From an uncultured Lachnospiraceae bacterium (GTDB lineage Bacteria > Bacillota > Clostridia > Lachnospirales > Lachnospiraceae), in NCBI GenBank assembly GCA_902476645.1, contig CABSEG010000008.1, forward strand, positions 1 through 59,801: DNA of 59,801 nucleotides, in the 5' to 3' direction. The translations under genes and the position numbers were made by a program. This document shows, piece after piece, positions 1-8,400 of the stretch (position 1 is the first letter of the stretch; every line of letters begins with the position of its first letter). The notes under the pieces were generated by a model. It saw nothing but the letters and a program-made list of their open reading frames with translations, ran no database searches and had not been told where the DNA came from.

Positions 1-2
1 TC

Positions 3-161
3 TCAGACTGTCCGCCGAATATGGCACAGGTGTCCGTTTGGCCCGACAATCTGCAACATTATTTGATCGAATGCCCGGAAGAGGTGGAAACTTCTCAGAA
101 TCCATTAGTGGTTACGATCACTATGAATGATGAAAGCCAATACCAGTATGTAATCCGCTAG
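3..161 (+). CDS. C-terminal end of an unidentified protein (partial)
   Basis: A reading frame open from the left edge ends at a TAG at 159-161 and gives the last 52 residues of a protein ending in QYQYVIR. I prefer this frame because a strong stem-loop terminator follows directly, whereas the other two plus frames close at less sensible places. The fragment contains no motif I recognise, and the 5' part lies outside the window. No function is proposed. Confidence 0.55.
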   Translation, partial: SDCPPNMAQVSVWPDNLQHYLIECPEEVETSQNPLVVTITMNDESQYQYVIR

Positions 162-171
162 AGAGGCGTAT

Positions 172-212
172 AAAAAAGGGGAGTGGACAGGATGATCTTG
201 TCCACTCCCCTT
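172..212. terminator. Bidirectional intrinsic terminator
   Basis: A perfect 14-bp stem (arms 176-189 and 199-212) closes a 9-base loop. An A-run at 172-177 gives a U-tract on the minus strand, serving the rubrerythrin gene. A T-run at 222-227 serves the plus-strand gene that ends at 161. Confidence 0.9.
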
Positions 213-225
213 AACTTTCTGTTTT

Positions 226-768
226 TTAGCCAAAGTATCTCTTTAACAGACCCTCGAAAGCTTTTCCATGGCGAGCCTCGTCTCTTGCCATCTCATGAAC
301 TGTATCATGGATTGCATCCAGGTTAGCAGCCTTAGCGCGCTTAGCAAGGTCAAACTTGCCTGCGGTAGCGCCGTTTTCCGCATCTACACGCATTTCCAGG
401 TTTCTCTTTGTGCTGTCGGTTACCACTTCACCCAGAAGTTCTGCAAACTTTGCAGCGTGCTCTGCCTCTTCGTAAGCAGCCTTCTCCCAGTACAGACCAA
501 TTTCAGGATATCCTTCTCTGTGGGCAACTCTTGCCATAGCCAGATACATACCAACTTCTGAGCATTCGCCTTCAAAATTAGCTCTCAAATCAGCAATGAT
601 ATCTTCCGGTACGCCCTGTGCAACGCCTACCACATGTTCTGCGGCCCAGGTTCTTTCGCCTTCCTGCTTGGTGAATTTGCTGGCTGGTGCCTTACAGATT
701 GGACATACTTCAGGTGCGGAATCTCCTTCATGAACGTAACCACATACACTACATACATATTTAGCCAT
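226..768 (-). CDS. Reverse-type rubrerythrin (N-terminal rubredoxin, C-terminal diiron ferritin-like domain)
   Basis: The 180-residue product begins with a rubredoxin-like iron site: Cys6 and Cys9 (CSVC), then Cys22 and Cys25 (CPICKAP). A ferritin-like four-helix domain follows, with the diiron signatures EEAEH in the middle and ARDEARHG near the C-terminus. In classical rubrerythrin the rubredoxin domain is at the C-terminus; the reversed order is known from clostridial peroxide-scavenging rubrerythrins, which reduce hydrogen peroxide in the cytoplasm with electrons from NADH-linked partners. The ATG at 768 is preceded by AAAGGAGA. The gene lies downstream of perR on the same strand, and a PerR-type palindrome sits between them, so peroxide-responsive control is likely. 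Confidence 0.93.
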   Translation of the reverse strand: MAKYVCSVCGYVHEGDSAPEVCPICKAPASKFTKQEGERTWAAEHVVGVAQGVPEDIIADLRANFEGECSEVGMYLAMARVAHREGYPEIGLYWEKAAYEEAEHAAKFAELLGEVVTDSTKRNLEMRVDAENGATAGKFDLAKRAKAANLDAIHDTVHEMARDEARHGKAFEGLLKRYFG

Positions 769-841
769 TGTTAAATCTCCTTTTCTAAAAAATATAGTAA
801 ACAGTAAAGTATTTCGGAGAAGGGATATCCCCCTCTTAGAA

Positions 842-860
842 ATCAGTAATAATTACTGAT
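842..860. promoter_or_regulatory. PerR/Fur-type operator before rubrerythrin
   Basis: ATCAGTAATAATTACTGAT is a perfect 9-1-9 inverted repeat in the perR-rubrerythrin gap. It resembles the AT-rich 7-1-7 Per box in symmetry and composition, and a close relative (14 of 19 positions) lies over the perR promoter. I infer that the PerR homologue encoded here binds it. No convincing -35/-10 pair for rubrerythrin was found beside it. Confidence 0.75.
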
Positions 861-875
861 ATTAATTTATCACAA

Positions 876-1298
876 TTACTGAGTTTCGTCAAGGGGTTTT
901 GAAGAAAAAGTATCAGATTTTTTGCAATTGCTGCAAATACCATAAAAATGGGCTGTATAGCTTTCGATAATCCCTTCAAAGTTTTTTCCCGCCGTATCCA
1001 TAATATAATCGATGTTTTCCATCTCCAGGTCCATAACGCTATGGCACTTCCGGCAGATAAAATGGTTATGGGGGGTAGTTCTTCCATCAAAGCGGTCGGC
1101 ACCATCGCCGGTGGTAATTTTGGAGATTTCCCCAAGGTCAGATAATAGAGCCAGATTGCGATATACGGTACCCAAGCTGATATTTGGATAAATCTTTCGA
1201 ATATTCATATAAATCATATCAGCGGTGGGATGGTCTGTTCGGGTTTCCAAAAATTCTTTGATGGATTCGCGCTGCTTACTGCGTTTCAGTGTCGGCAT
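876..1298 (-). CDS. perR: PerR/Fur family peroxide-responsive repressor
   Basis: The 140-residue Fur-family protein has an N-terminal winged helix (HPTADMIY at 23-30, SLGTVYRNL at 41-49) and a C-terminal metal-binding dimerisation domain. Residues matching the Bacillus subtilis PerR regulatory metal site are present: His23, Asp71, His77, His79 and Asp90. A structural zinc site is formed by CRKC (82-85) and CSNC (122-125). In PerR proteins, iron-catalysed oxidation of the site histidines releases DNA. The ATG at 1298 follows AAGGAGGAG. The gene is transcribed away from trxB and toward rubrerythrin, and its own promoter overlaps a PerR-like palindrome, suggesting autoregulation. A Fur or Zur role cannot be excluded by sequence, but the rubrerythrin context favours PerR. 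Confidence 0.85.
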   Translation of the reverse strand: MPTLKRSKQRESIKEFLETRTDHPTADMIYMNIRKIYPNISLGTVYRNLALLSDLGEISKITTGDGADRFDGRTTPHNHFICRKCHSVMDLEMENIDYIMDTAGKNFEGIIESYTAHFYGICSNCKKSDTFSSKPLDETQ

Positions 1299-1315
1299 AG
1301 GCTCCTCCTTAGAAT

Positions 1316-1334
1316 AATAATAATAGTTACTGAT
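1316..1334. promoter_or_regulatory. PerR-type operator at the perR promoter
   Basis: Read on the minus strand, this 19-mer matches the rubrerythrin palindrome at 842-860 at 14 of 19 positions, with an intact ATCAGTAA left half. It lies just downstream of the perR -10 box, over the expected transcription start, a placement suited to autorepression. Confidence 0.65.
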
Positions 1335-1337
1335 ATA

Positions 1338-1366
1338 AGTATAATGGAAAGGGGAAGATTTGTCAA
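1338..1366 (-). promoter_or_regulatory. SigA-type promoter of perR
   Basis: On the minus strand TTGACA (1361-1366) and TATACT (1338-1343) are separated by exactly 17 bases, a near-consensus vegetative promoter about 40 bases upstream of the perR start codon. Confidence 0.85.
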
Positions 1367-1377
1367 TGGGATTGCCC

Positions 1378-1405
1378 TTGTAAATTCAATCCATTTTGCT
1401 ATAAT
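1378..1405 (+). promoter_or_regulatory. Probable promoter of trxB
   Basis: TTGTAA (1378-1383) and TATAAT (1400-1405) are 16 bases apart and point toward trxB. The -35 element is divergent, so confidence is moderate. The promoter is back to back with that of perR, and the PerR-type site lies about 45 bases upstream. Confidence 0.6.
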
Positions 1406-1489
1406 GATGTTGAGATACGTGGAATTTGACGGGTTCACATCAAAATGATCATGTGTAACCAGAAGATTTTTGGAAAAGGAGAAAAGCAA

Positions 1490-2413
1490 ATGGAGCAAGT
1501 CTATGATTTAATTATTATCGGTTCCGGGCCGGCCGGTTTGACAGCAGCTATCTATGCTCAGAGAGCAAGGCTTCACGCTCTTGTAATAGAGAAGGAATAT
1601 GTTAGTGGAGGACAGGTGGTCAATACTTATGAAGTAGATAATTACCCGGGACTTCAAGGGATCGGAGGATTCGAGCTGGGAAGTAAATTTCGGGAACATG
1701 CGGATCATTTGGGGGCGGCCTTCCTGGTGGCAAATGTGGAACATATTATAATAGAAGAAACAGTGAAAAAGGTCCAAACGGATCAGGGGGATTTCTATGG
1801 TAAAACCGTCTTGATTGCCACAGGGGCCAGACATAGACTTCTTGGAGTGCCAGGAGAACAGGAGCTATCCGGTATGGGGGTATCTTACTGCGCTACCTGT
1901 GACGGAGCGTTTTTCCGGGAGCGAGACGTGGCTGTGGTTGGTGGAGGAGACGTGGCTGTGGATGATGCGATCTTTTTGGCCAGGGGGTGCGCAAAAGTGT
2001 ATCTGATTCACAGGAGGGGAGAACTGCGTGCAGCCAAAAGCCTTCAGGAAAGACTGTTTGCCTGCCCCAATGTGGAAATTCTGTGGGACACAGTGGTAAC
2101 CAGAATTTGCGGAGAAGAGCAGGTGGAATCCTTAAAGCTGGAAAATGTAAAGACCGGAGAGGGAAGAACTCTGACCCTGGATGGAGTTTTTATTGCTGTG
2201 GGTATTTTGCCGAATACGGAGGCATTTCAGGGCTTGGTGGATATGGATGAACAGGGTTATATTCTTGCGGGAGAAGATGCGATTACCAGTGTTTCGGGGA
2301 TCTACGCGGCAGGCGACGTGCGAACAAAGATGCTTCGGCAGATTATTACAGCTGCGGCCGACGGGGCAAATGCGGTTACATCTGTTCAGAACCAGCTTTT
2401 GTATCAGAGATAA
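1490..2413 (+). CDS. trxB: Thioredoxin reductase (NADPH)
   Basis: The 307-residue flavoprotein has the FAD-binding GSGPAG at 11-16, the redox-active CATC at 134-137, the NAD(P)-binding GGGDVA at 151-156, the HRR motif at 174-176 associated with NADPH preference, and the C-terminal FAD contact GDVRTK at 275-280. Length and motif order match bacterial low-molecular-weight thioredoxin reductase, which transfers electrons from NADPH to thioredoxin. I chose the ATG at 1490 because AAAGGAGA precedes it; the in-frame ATG at 1445 would add 15 residues without a ribosome-binding site. It sits divergent from perR in an oxidative-stress block. Confidence 0.95.
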   Translation: MEQVYDLIIIGSGPAGLTAAIYAQRARLHALVIEKEYVSGGQVVNTYEVDNYPGLQGIGGFELGSKFREHADHLGAAFLVANVEHIIIEETVKKVQTDQGDFYGKTVLIATGARHRLLGVPGEQELSGMGVSYCATCDGAFFRERDVAVVGGGDVAVDDAIFLARGCAKVYLIHRRGELRAAKSLQERLFACPNVEILWDTVVTRICGEEQVESLKLENVKTGEGRTLTLDGVFIAVGILPNTEAFQGLVDMDEQGYILAGEDAITSVSGIYAAGDVRTKMLRQIITAAADGANAVTSVQNQLLYQR

Positions 2414-2474
2414 AAGAGGCGGGAGATAAATTGTAATAGCTTATCCATGCTCCTGTAAAAAAATCATAAAAGTG

Positions 2475-2503
2475 TTGACAAGGCTTGTAATATTTGTTAT
2501 GAT
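2475..2503 (+). promoter_or_regulatory. SigA-type promoter of the SH3-NlpC/P60 gene
   Basis: TTGACA (2475-2480) and TATGAT (2498-2503) are 17 bases apart. The start codon follows about 70 bases downstream, leaving a short AT-rich leader. Confidence 0.85.
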
Positions 2504-2571
2504 AGCCCTGTAATAAATTTAACAATTTCGTAATAAATCATATAGCGATACTTTTGGAGGTAGGATAAGTA

Positions 2572-4050
2572 ATGAAAAAAGGAGTTATGAAGGCATCCGC
2601 ATGCTGTTTGGTCGGCGTGATGGCCCTTGGGGGAAACAGTGTCATTTCACTGGCATCAGGGCTGGATATGCCGTTGGCAGGTCTGGAGAGCAAACTTCAG
2701 GAACAACAGCAAAAGGCGGCTGCAGAGACAGTACAGGTTCAGGCGACAGGGTATGACACTATTGCCATTGCCCAGCTGGACGATCCGGAAGGGTATGTAA
2801 ATATACGTGACGCGGCAAGTGCAGAGGAAGGGAATGTACTTGGAAAGCTTTACGATGATTCGGCAGCTACCATACTTGGACAAGAAGGCGACTGGTATCT
2901 GATTCAGTCCGGTTCCGTTACCGGATATGTAAAGGCAGAGTTTTTTGCCACAGGAACCCAGGCGGAGGAACTGGCGAAGGAAGTGGGCACGCAGGTGGCA
3001 AAGGTCAATACCACAACATTGATGGTTCGCCAGGAGGCCACTACAGACTCAGAAGTGTTGGCTCTGGTTGGAGATTCCCAGAACCTTCAGGTGGTGGAAG
3101 ACCAGGGTGACTGGGTAAAGGTTGCTGTGGATTCTGATGTGGTAGGTTATGTATCTAAGGACTATGTGGATTGTGAAACCCAATTTGTGGAAGCAGAGTC
3201 CAAAGAGGAAGAAGAAGCCAGAATCAAAGCGGAAGAAGAAGCCTATTTGGCAGCGCTTGAGGAGGCAAAGAGGGCAGACGAGGAGGCAGCGGCCCAAGCA
3301 GCAGCGGAACAAGCAGCCGCCGAACAGGAATATTTGGAGATGATGCAGCAGCAGGCAGCAGAGGCGGAGGCAGCGGCTCAGGAAGCAGCTGAGCAGGCAG
3401 CAGCAGCTCAGGCAGAAGCAGAGGCGCAAGCGCAGGCCCAGGCAGATGCCCAGGCTCAGGCACAGGCCCAAGCAGAAGCAGAGGCGGCAGCCCAGGCAGC
3501 AGCCGATGCTCAGGCGGCGGCGGAAGCGGCGGCGGCCGAGCAGGCAGCGGCTCAGGAAGCGGCAGAACAGGCGCAGGCCCAAGCAGAGGCACAAGCGCAG
3601 GCAGATGCCCAGGCTCAGGCAGAACAGGAGAGTCAGGCCACGGAAGAAACAGAGAGCTATGATGAGTCTGGAACTTCGGATACCTCTTCTACGAGACAGA
3701 ATGTAGTAAATTTTGCATTACAGTTTGTTGGGAATCCTTACGTATGGGGAGGAACCAGTCTGACCAATGGAGCGGATTGTTCCGGATTTACACAGTCTGT
3801 AATGGCAAATTTCGGAGTGAGCCTGCCCCGTACGGCGGGAGCTCAGTCTCAGAGCGGCACGCCGGTTTCCATATCTGATATCCAGCCGGGAGATCTGTTG
3901 TTCTACAGTGGAAGCGGTGATTATGGAATCGGACATGTATCGATGTATATTGGAAACGGACAGGTTGTTCATGCAAGTAATTCCAACACAGGTATTATTG
4001 TATCTGATATAGGATACAGGACACCGACATCAGCCAGAAGCTTTTTATAA
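2572..4050 (+). CDS. Secreted SH3-domain NlpC/P60 peptidoglycan hydrolase
   Basis: The 492-residue product starts with a signal peptide (hydrophobic core about 10-27). Two bacterial SH3 domains follow (about 60-125 and 140-200; both contain GDWY or GDWV and a GYV ending). Residues about 205-365 form an Ala/Gln/Glu-rich, probably helical or coiled-coil linker. A C-terminal NlpC/P60 domain (about 375-492) carries Cys403 (DCSGF), His455 (GHVSMYIG) and His467 (VVHASN). Such enzymes usually cleave the D-Glu/meso-diaminopimelate bond of stem peptides during growth or separation. GGAGG precedes the ATG. The catalytic domain closely resembles that of the protein encoded at 11657-13555, but the wall-binding part differs. 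The linker DNA contains near-identical repeats. Confidence 0.92.
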   Translation: MKKGVMKASACCLVGVMALGGNSVISLASGLDMPLAGLESKLQEQQQKAAAETVQVQATGYDTIAIAQLDDPEGYVNIRDAASAEEGNVLGKLYDDSAATILGQEGDWYLIQSGSVTGYVKAEFFATGTQAEELAKEVGTQVAKVNTTTLMVRQEATTDSEVLALVGDSQNLQVVEDQGDWVKVAVDSDVVGYVSKDYVDCETQFVEAESKEEEEARIKAEEEAYLAALEEAKRADEEAAAQAAAEQAAAEQEYLEMMQQQAAEAEAAAQEAAEQAAAAQAEAEAQAQAQADAQAQAQAQAEAEAAAQAAADAQAAAEAAAAEQAAAQEAAEQAQAQAEAQAQADAQAQAEQESQATEETESYDESGTSDTSSTRQNVVNFALQFVGNPYVWGGTSLTNGADCSGFTQSVMANFGVSLPRTAGAQSQSGTPVSISDIQPGDLLFYSGSGDYGIGHVSMYIGNGQVVHASNSNTGIIVSDIGYRTPTSARSFL

Positions 4051-4069
4051 AAAGATTGAAGTAACGGGA

Positions 4070-4117
4070 ATGCCCCGAAACTATGGACTTTTAAGCATAT
4101 AGTCTCGGGGCATTTTT
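4070..4117 (+). terminator. Intrinsic terminator of the SH3-NlpC/P60 gene
   Basis: A 15-bp stem with one mismatch (arms 4070-4084 and 4099-4113) is followed by TTTTT. Confidence 0.9.
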
Positions 4118-4274
4118 GTCGTGGCAGAGGTTTGGTTTTTAGACAAAATAATTTGAAAATTGAGACGATGTGGGAATAAAGTCAAAAAGTCTTTTTTTCT
4201 ATACAAATATTGACAATTCACCACCTTGTACAAACTGCACAAAAACGCAGGAGAGATATATGGAAGCAGGAAAG

Positions 4275-4367
4275 TTATTCATCGGAAAAGCACAAGTTAT
4301 CCACAAGAGGAGACTTAGAAAATGGAGGGGAATAGAGTTATACACTAAGTTATCCACAATATCCACA
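4275..4367 (+). promoter_or_regulatory. Cluster of DnaA-box-like sequences
   Basis: Two perfect TTATCCACA boxes lie at 4297-4305 and 4350-4358. Near matches are TTATACACT at 4338-4346, ATATCCACA at 4359-4367 and TTATTCATC at 4275-4283 (two mismatches). All point the same way within 93 bases. The consensus TTATNCACA for DnaA is established; that DnaA binds here is inference. Confidence 0.6.
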
Positions 4368-4510
4368 TTTTTATGCCCTTTTTATGTGGTTTACATAGAA
4401 TATTTTAAGAACACACGTTTTGTGAAGAAAGGAAAAACCACACTTTTATGAAAAAAGCAGTTGACAAATAAATATTCAAAATAGCACCAAATCAGTCTAA
4501 AAATAAAAAA

Positions 4511-4536
4511 TATTTTCAGAATATTATTTTCAGAAT
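4511..4536 (+). repeat. AT-rich tandem-like direct repeat
   Basis: TATTTTCAGAAT occurs at 4511-4522 and again at 4525-4536, a 14-base period, within a stretch that is almost entirely A and T. It could be an easily melted element next to the DnaA-like boxes. Confidence 0.6.
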
Positions 4537-4590
4537 GATAAAGAGATGGTAGAATGGAGGCAACGAACTGGAGGAGAGGAGGAAAGTAAG

Positions 4591-5412
4591 ATGCAGGTAG
4601 CAGAATGGATGCCCGTAGTGTGTGTGCTGGCGTGTATACTGCTGTATTTTCTTGCGATTATGCCCAGGGTATGGGGGAGACCGGATCAACGGTCCTTGAA
4701 AGGATGGTATTATGCACACAGAGGTTTTTACAACAATGATAAGAAGGCTCCGGAAAATTCCATGCGGGCCTTTGAAAGGGCGGTAGAAAAGGGATATGGT
4801 ATTGAATTGGACGTGCAATTGACAAAGGATAAAAAGCCCGTAGTCTTTCATGATTTCACATTAAAACGGGTTTGCAAAGAGGATGGGAAGGTCTCAGACT
4901 ATACGTATGAGCAACTAAAACAGTTTCGGCTTTTCCAGACAGATCAGCGGATTCCTCTTTTATCAGAGGTGTTGAAACTGGTGGGAGGACGGGTTCCTTT
5001 GATTGTGGAATTAAAAATTGAAAGGACAGATTTATCCGTCTGCCCGGCCACAGCGGCGCTCTTGGAAAGATATCAGGGTCCCTACTGCATAGAATCTTTT
5101 AACCCGTTGGGCTTGTTCTGGTTTCGCTGGAAATATCCCAGGATTGTGCGGGGGCAATTGTCGGATAATTTCCCCAGAGAGACAGGGAGAAACGGTATCA
5201 TAGAACAATGCCTGCGCCATCTGTTGTTTAACTGGCTGACAAAACCAGATTTCATCGCATACCATTGCAAATATCCGGGCGCCCTTTCCCGATGGCTTTG
5301 CAGACATTTATACGGGGCAACGGCAGTGGCCTGGACGGTCCGGTCTTCGGCAGAAAAAAAGAAACTGGAAAAGGAATTTGACCTGTTTATTTTTGAACAT
5401 TTTGCAGCTTAA
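4591..5412 (+). CDS. Membrane-anchored glycerophosphodiester phosphodiesterase
   Basis: The 273-residue product has one N-terminal membrane segment (about 6-24) and a GDPD TIM-barrel domain. Family signatures are AHRG (His43), PENS (54-57), the metal ligands in ELDV (Glu72, Asp74) and the second catalytic histidine in FHD (His87). GDPD enzymes hydrolyse glycerophosphodiesters to an alcohol and glycerol 3-phosphate; here the active site would face the outside or the membrane surface. I chose the ATG at 4591, which follows GGAGGAAAG; an ATG 15 codons upstream has no ribosome-binding site. The next gene begins 41 bases downstream without a terminator, so the two may be cotranscribed. Confidence 0.9.
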   Translation: MQVAEWMPVVCVLACILLYFLAIMPRVWGRPDQRSLKGWYYAHRGFYNNDKKAPENSMRAFERAVEKGYGIELDVQLTKDKKPVVFHDFTLKRVCKEDGKVSDYTYEQLKQFRLFQTDQRIPLLSEVLKLVGGRVPLIVELKIERTDLSVCPATAALLERYQGPYCIESFNPLGLFWFRWKYPRIVRGQLSDNFPRETGRNGIIEQCLRHLLFNWLTKPDFIAYHCKYPGALSRWLCRHLYGATAVAWTVRSSAEKKKLEKEFDLFIFEHFAA

Positions 5413-5453
5413 CAGTCGGTTTGTGACTATGGAGTGAGCAGTGGAGGGAAGAA

Positions 5454-8400
5454 ATGAGAAAGAAAAGAATGGTTTCCTTTATTATGGTGTCCTGTTTGTT
5501 GGTTGGCAGTATACCCGCCTACGGGGCTGAGGAGGCAAGAGGAAAGAGTGCCGGGAATGACAGGGAAGTGATCTATATCAGCACACCGGAAGAACTGATG
5601 GAAATTGGCGACGATGCCTGGGACAGCGGAAGATACTATGAGCTTACCTGCGATCTGGATTTATCTGGATATGAGTGGACGCCTGTGGACTTTCCGGCTA
5701 ATAGTACCTTTGACGGAAAAGGACATTCCATCCGAAATATGACTATTACCAGACCACAGACCAGCGTAGGTCTGTTTGCAAACGCCTATGAGGGATATCT
5801 GATGAATCTTAATCTGGAGGATATGGATATTCACATTCAGAGTAGCCAGTTAGAGGAGCTGAAATATGTGGGTACGCTAATCGGGGATCATCTGATTGAC
5901 CGTGGTATGGGAGATGAGGGGATGGCTCGTGTGGAGCATTGTACCGTATCAGGAGATATTTCTGTGTCCGGTCAGAGCTCCCTGTATTCCGTTGACATTC
6001 TGGCCTGCATTTTGGCGAATGCCAGCGACTGCGAAAGCCGTGTGGACATGGAGATTTCCATGGAAAACGGTCAGGGTGGGGCCCAAGTAGTGAAGGCGTA
6101 TGGAATTTATAATGGCCTTTCTTGTGAGAATCAGGGGGATATTTCCATCTCAGGCGCAAGTTCGGAAATTTATGGAATGGCAGAGAGTAAGGGCTGCATA
6201 TATGAGGGAAATATTGACGGCAATATGCCCCAGGGAGGCGTCTCACTTTTTGCCGTTTATAATGGAGAAAATTGTCAGTTTGAGGGAGACGTTTTTGCTG
6301 CAGGGGAGAACTATGTCTACGGCTATGGAATCGTAGGAGGGAGCGGGTCTTCCGTAACCGGCAACGTTCATGCAAAAGCAGATGACTATGCGTGTGCCAG
6401 TGGAATTCACATTGCAGAGAAGGCAGAAGAAGACTGCGAGAATTGCCAGTTTATCGGCAACATTACAGTGGAATCTGCACAGGGATGGGCCGATGCTTCA
6501 GGAATTGAGGGGGATGATGATCCGTATAGCGCCGTTTCCCACAAAGGCCATACGTTCAAAGGAAACGTGACTGCTCTTGGCGGGGAGAATGAAGAGGCCC
6601 TGGCCTATGCCTATGGGCTTTACGGCAGATGCACCCAGTGCTGTCTGGAAGGTGACGTAACGGCAGAAGCTTATAACAGCTATGCTTATGGCGGATATAT
6701 GGAGTCATACGATCTGTATGGGGATGAATCGGATCAGAGCAATCTGGGGTCTGATAATTATCTTGCAGGGGATGTCCGTTCTGAGGCTAAGAGTTGGGCA
6801 TATGCCTACGGTCTTTATGGGGGATATCGCAATTATCGGGAAGGGGCTCTGAGCGCCCAAGGCAAGTATCTGGATACTGCAGTGCTATACCGGACAGGGG
6901 ATAGCAGCAGCCTGGGAGATACAGATCTTGTCAAAATTTATGAGAATGCCGATGGCTATCATCCATATCACGGTCCCGTTACAGAGACCGGAGAAACTGT
7001 GAGCGGTATTTTTGATTCTGCAGGCAGTTTCGTAAAGGGGGATTTTCGACTTGCCTTTGTGAATCCTTTTTCCAATACTATGGATCTGAATTTGCTGGAG
7101 GGAAGCGCCAGAGGCTCTGTCTATGAGGGAGACGTGCTCATTGATGCCACCAGATCCAGCCTTCCTAAGTTTTTGCTGGATGGATCCCCGGCGTCTGCCT
7201 GCAATTCCTGGCTGATCCGCCAGCCCCTGGTAAACCTTCATGCATCTGCCGCGAATTCTTCCTATAATGGCACCATGACCATGCAGTTTCCCGGATTTTC
7301 GGCCACTGCAGAGCCTGGAGAGAGCGGGGGCATTGGAACCATCACTTATGGGGAGGAGGTTCCGTATTATGTCTATTTTTCCAGCGATCAGATGACGGAC
7401 TCCAGCCAGCTGCGCAGCCGCTATAACGTGGGCTTCATGCAGAATGGCGGTCCAAATCCGGATGTGACGGTTCCGGAGAACCCTCTGGAAGAGTGGGAGC
7501 CTGAGGAGGATCAACAGGATGTCTACACGCTGTGCGTGATGGACAGCATGACGGGCCAGCCTCTGGAGCAGGCGCAGGTGTATGTGGACGGAAAGACATA
7601 CCTTACGGACAAAAATGGAATCGCGGTGGTTACTGGAAGCAGACTTATAAAGAGCCTGCGGATTTCCGTGGCAGGGTCCGTCATCCATACGGAGTCCGGC
7701 TATGTGGCGGTTCCCAACCAGGTGAATACTCTTTACGCGCAGGGATTGGATCTGTCTGTGGAGGACATTCTTCTGGGCGCAGGAGGGAACACGGTGATCA
7801 CCGGGCCGGAGGTAACCCTTGGAGGACAGAGTTTTTCCCTGTTTGAGCTGCCCTTTGGGTTTGAGCTGGATCTTCTGGAGGATGTGGCCGTGGCGTACGA
7901 TCCTGAAAAACGCTCCTATCAGGTGATTCTGGGCGACTATGACGATGGATCGGAGGAGAAGATTGAGGATGCCACGGCACTGGATTGGATGGAAAAATTT
8001 GCGCAGGTGCGCAGGGAATGCCAACAGGCAGCTGTTGATTTTGCTGAGCAGTATTACGGCAATACCATCAACAGGAGCTTTGGCATTGAAAGCGACGTGA
8101 GCGCATCCGGCTATCTGGAATTTGCCGTGGGAGCCCAGGGACTCCAGCTCACGGATGGAAAGCTGCTGATCAAGGCATCCGGCGCGGCCTCCGTCAGCAG
8201 GCCGATCCCACCGGCTCCGTATCTGTTTTTAAAATTCGGGGTTTCCACCGAGTTTAACGGGGAGACAAACTTTGTATTGGAGCAGGCTTCCTACATAGAT
8301 CCAAAACTTGCTGCCACGGCGGATTTGACCTTTACACTGACCCCTTCCGTGGGAATAGGGGCCGGAGTGGACAAGATTCTGGCTGCAGAAGGGGGGATTG

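Larger units (their letters stand above)
4118..4590. other. Gene-free region with DnaA-box cluster
   Basis: About 470 bases separate the terminator from the next start codon. A 93-residue frame from 4170 has no ribosome-binding site and an unnatural composition, so I do not call it. The stretch holds the DnaA-box-like cluster at 4275-4367 and then a very AT-rich part with short direct repeats at 4511-4536. TTGACA at 4461-4466 may be a -35 element for the phosphodiesterase gene, but no matching -10 is visible. Confidence 0.6.

Noticed and set aside
3049..3594. A 181-residue minus-strand frame rich in Cys, Leu and Arg
   Set aside because: It is the antisense shadow of the Ala/Gln/Glu repeat region of the NlpC/P60 gene.
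3200..3660. Repeat region considered as CRISPR or minisatellite
   Set aside because: The repeats are short, irregular, in frame and encode an Ala/Gln/Glu linker; there are no unique spacers. No CRISPR array was found in the window.
4170..4451. A 93-residue plus-strand frame across the DnaA-box region
   Set aside because: There is no ribosome-binding site, its composition is unlike neighbouring proteins, and it runs through the box cluster and AT-rich stretch.
6885..8024. A 379-residue minus-strand frame inside the giant surface protein gene
   Set aside because: It lies fully antisense to a well-supported gene, has no ribosome-binding site and shows no family features.
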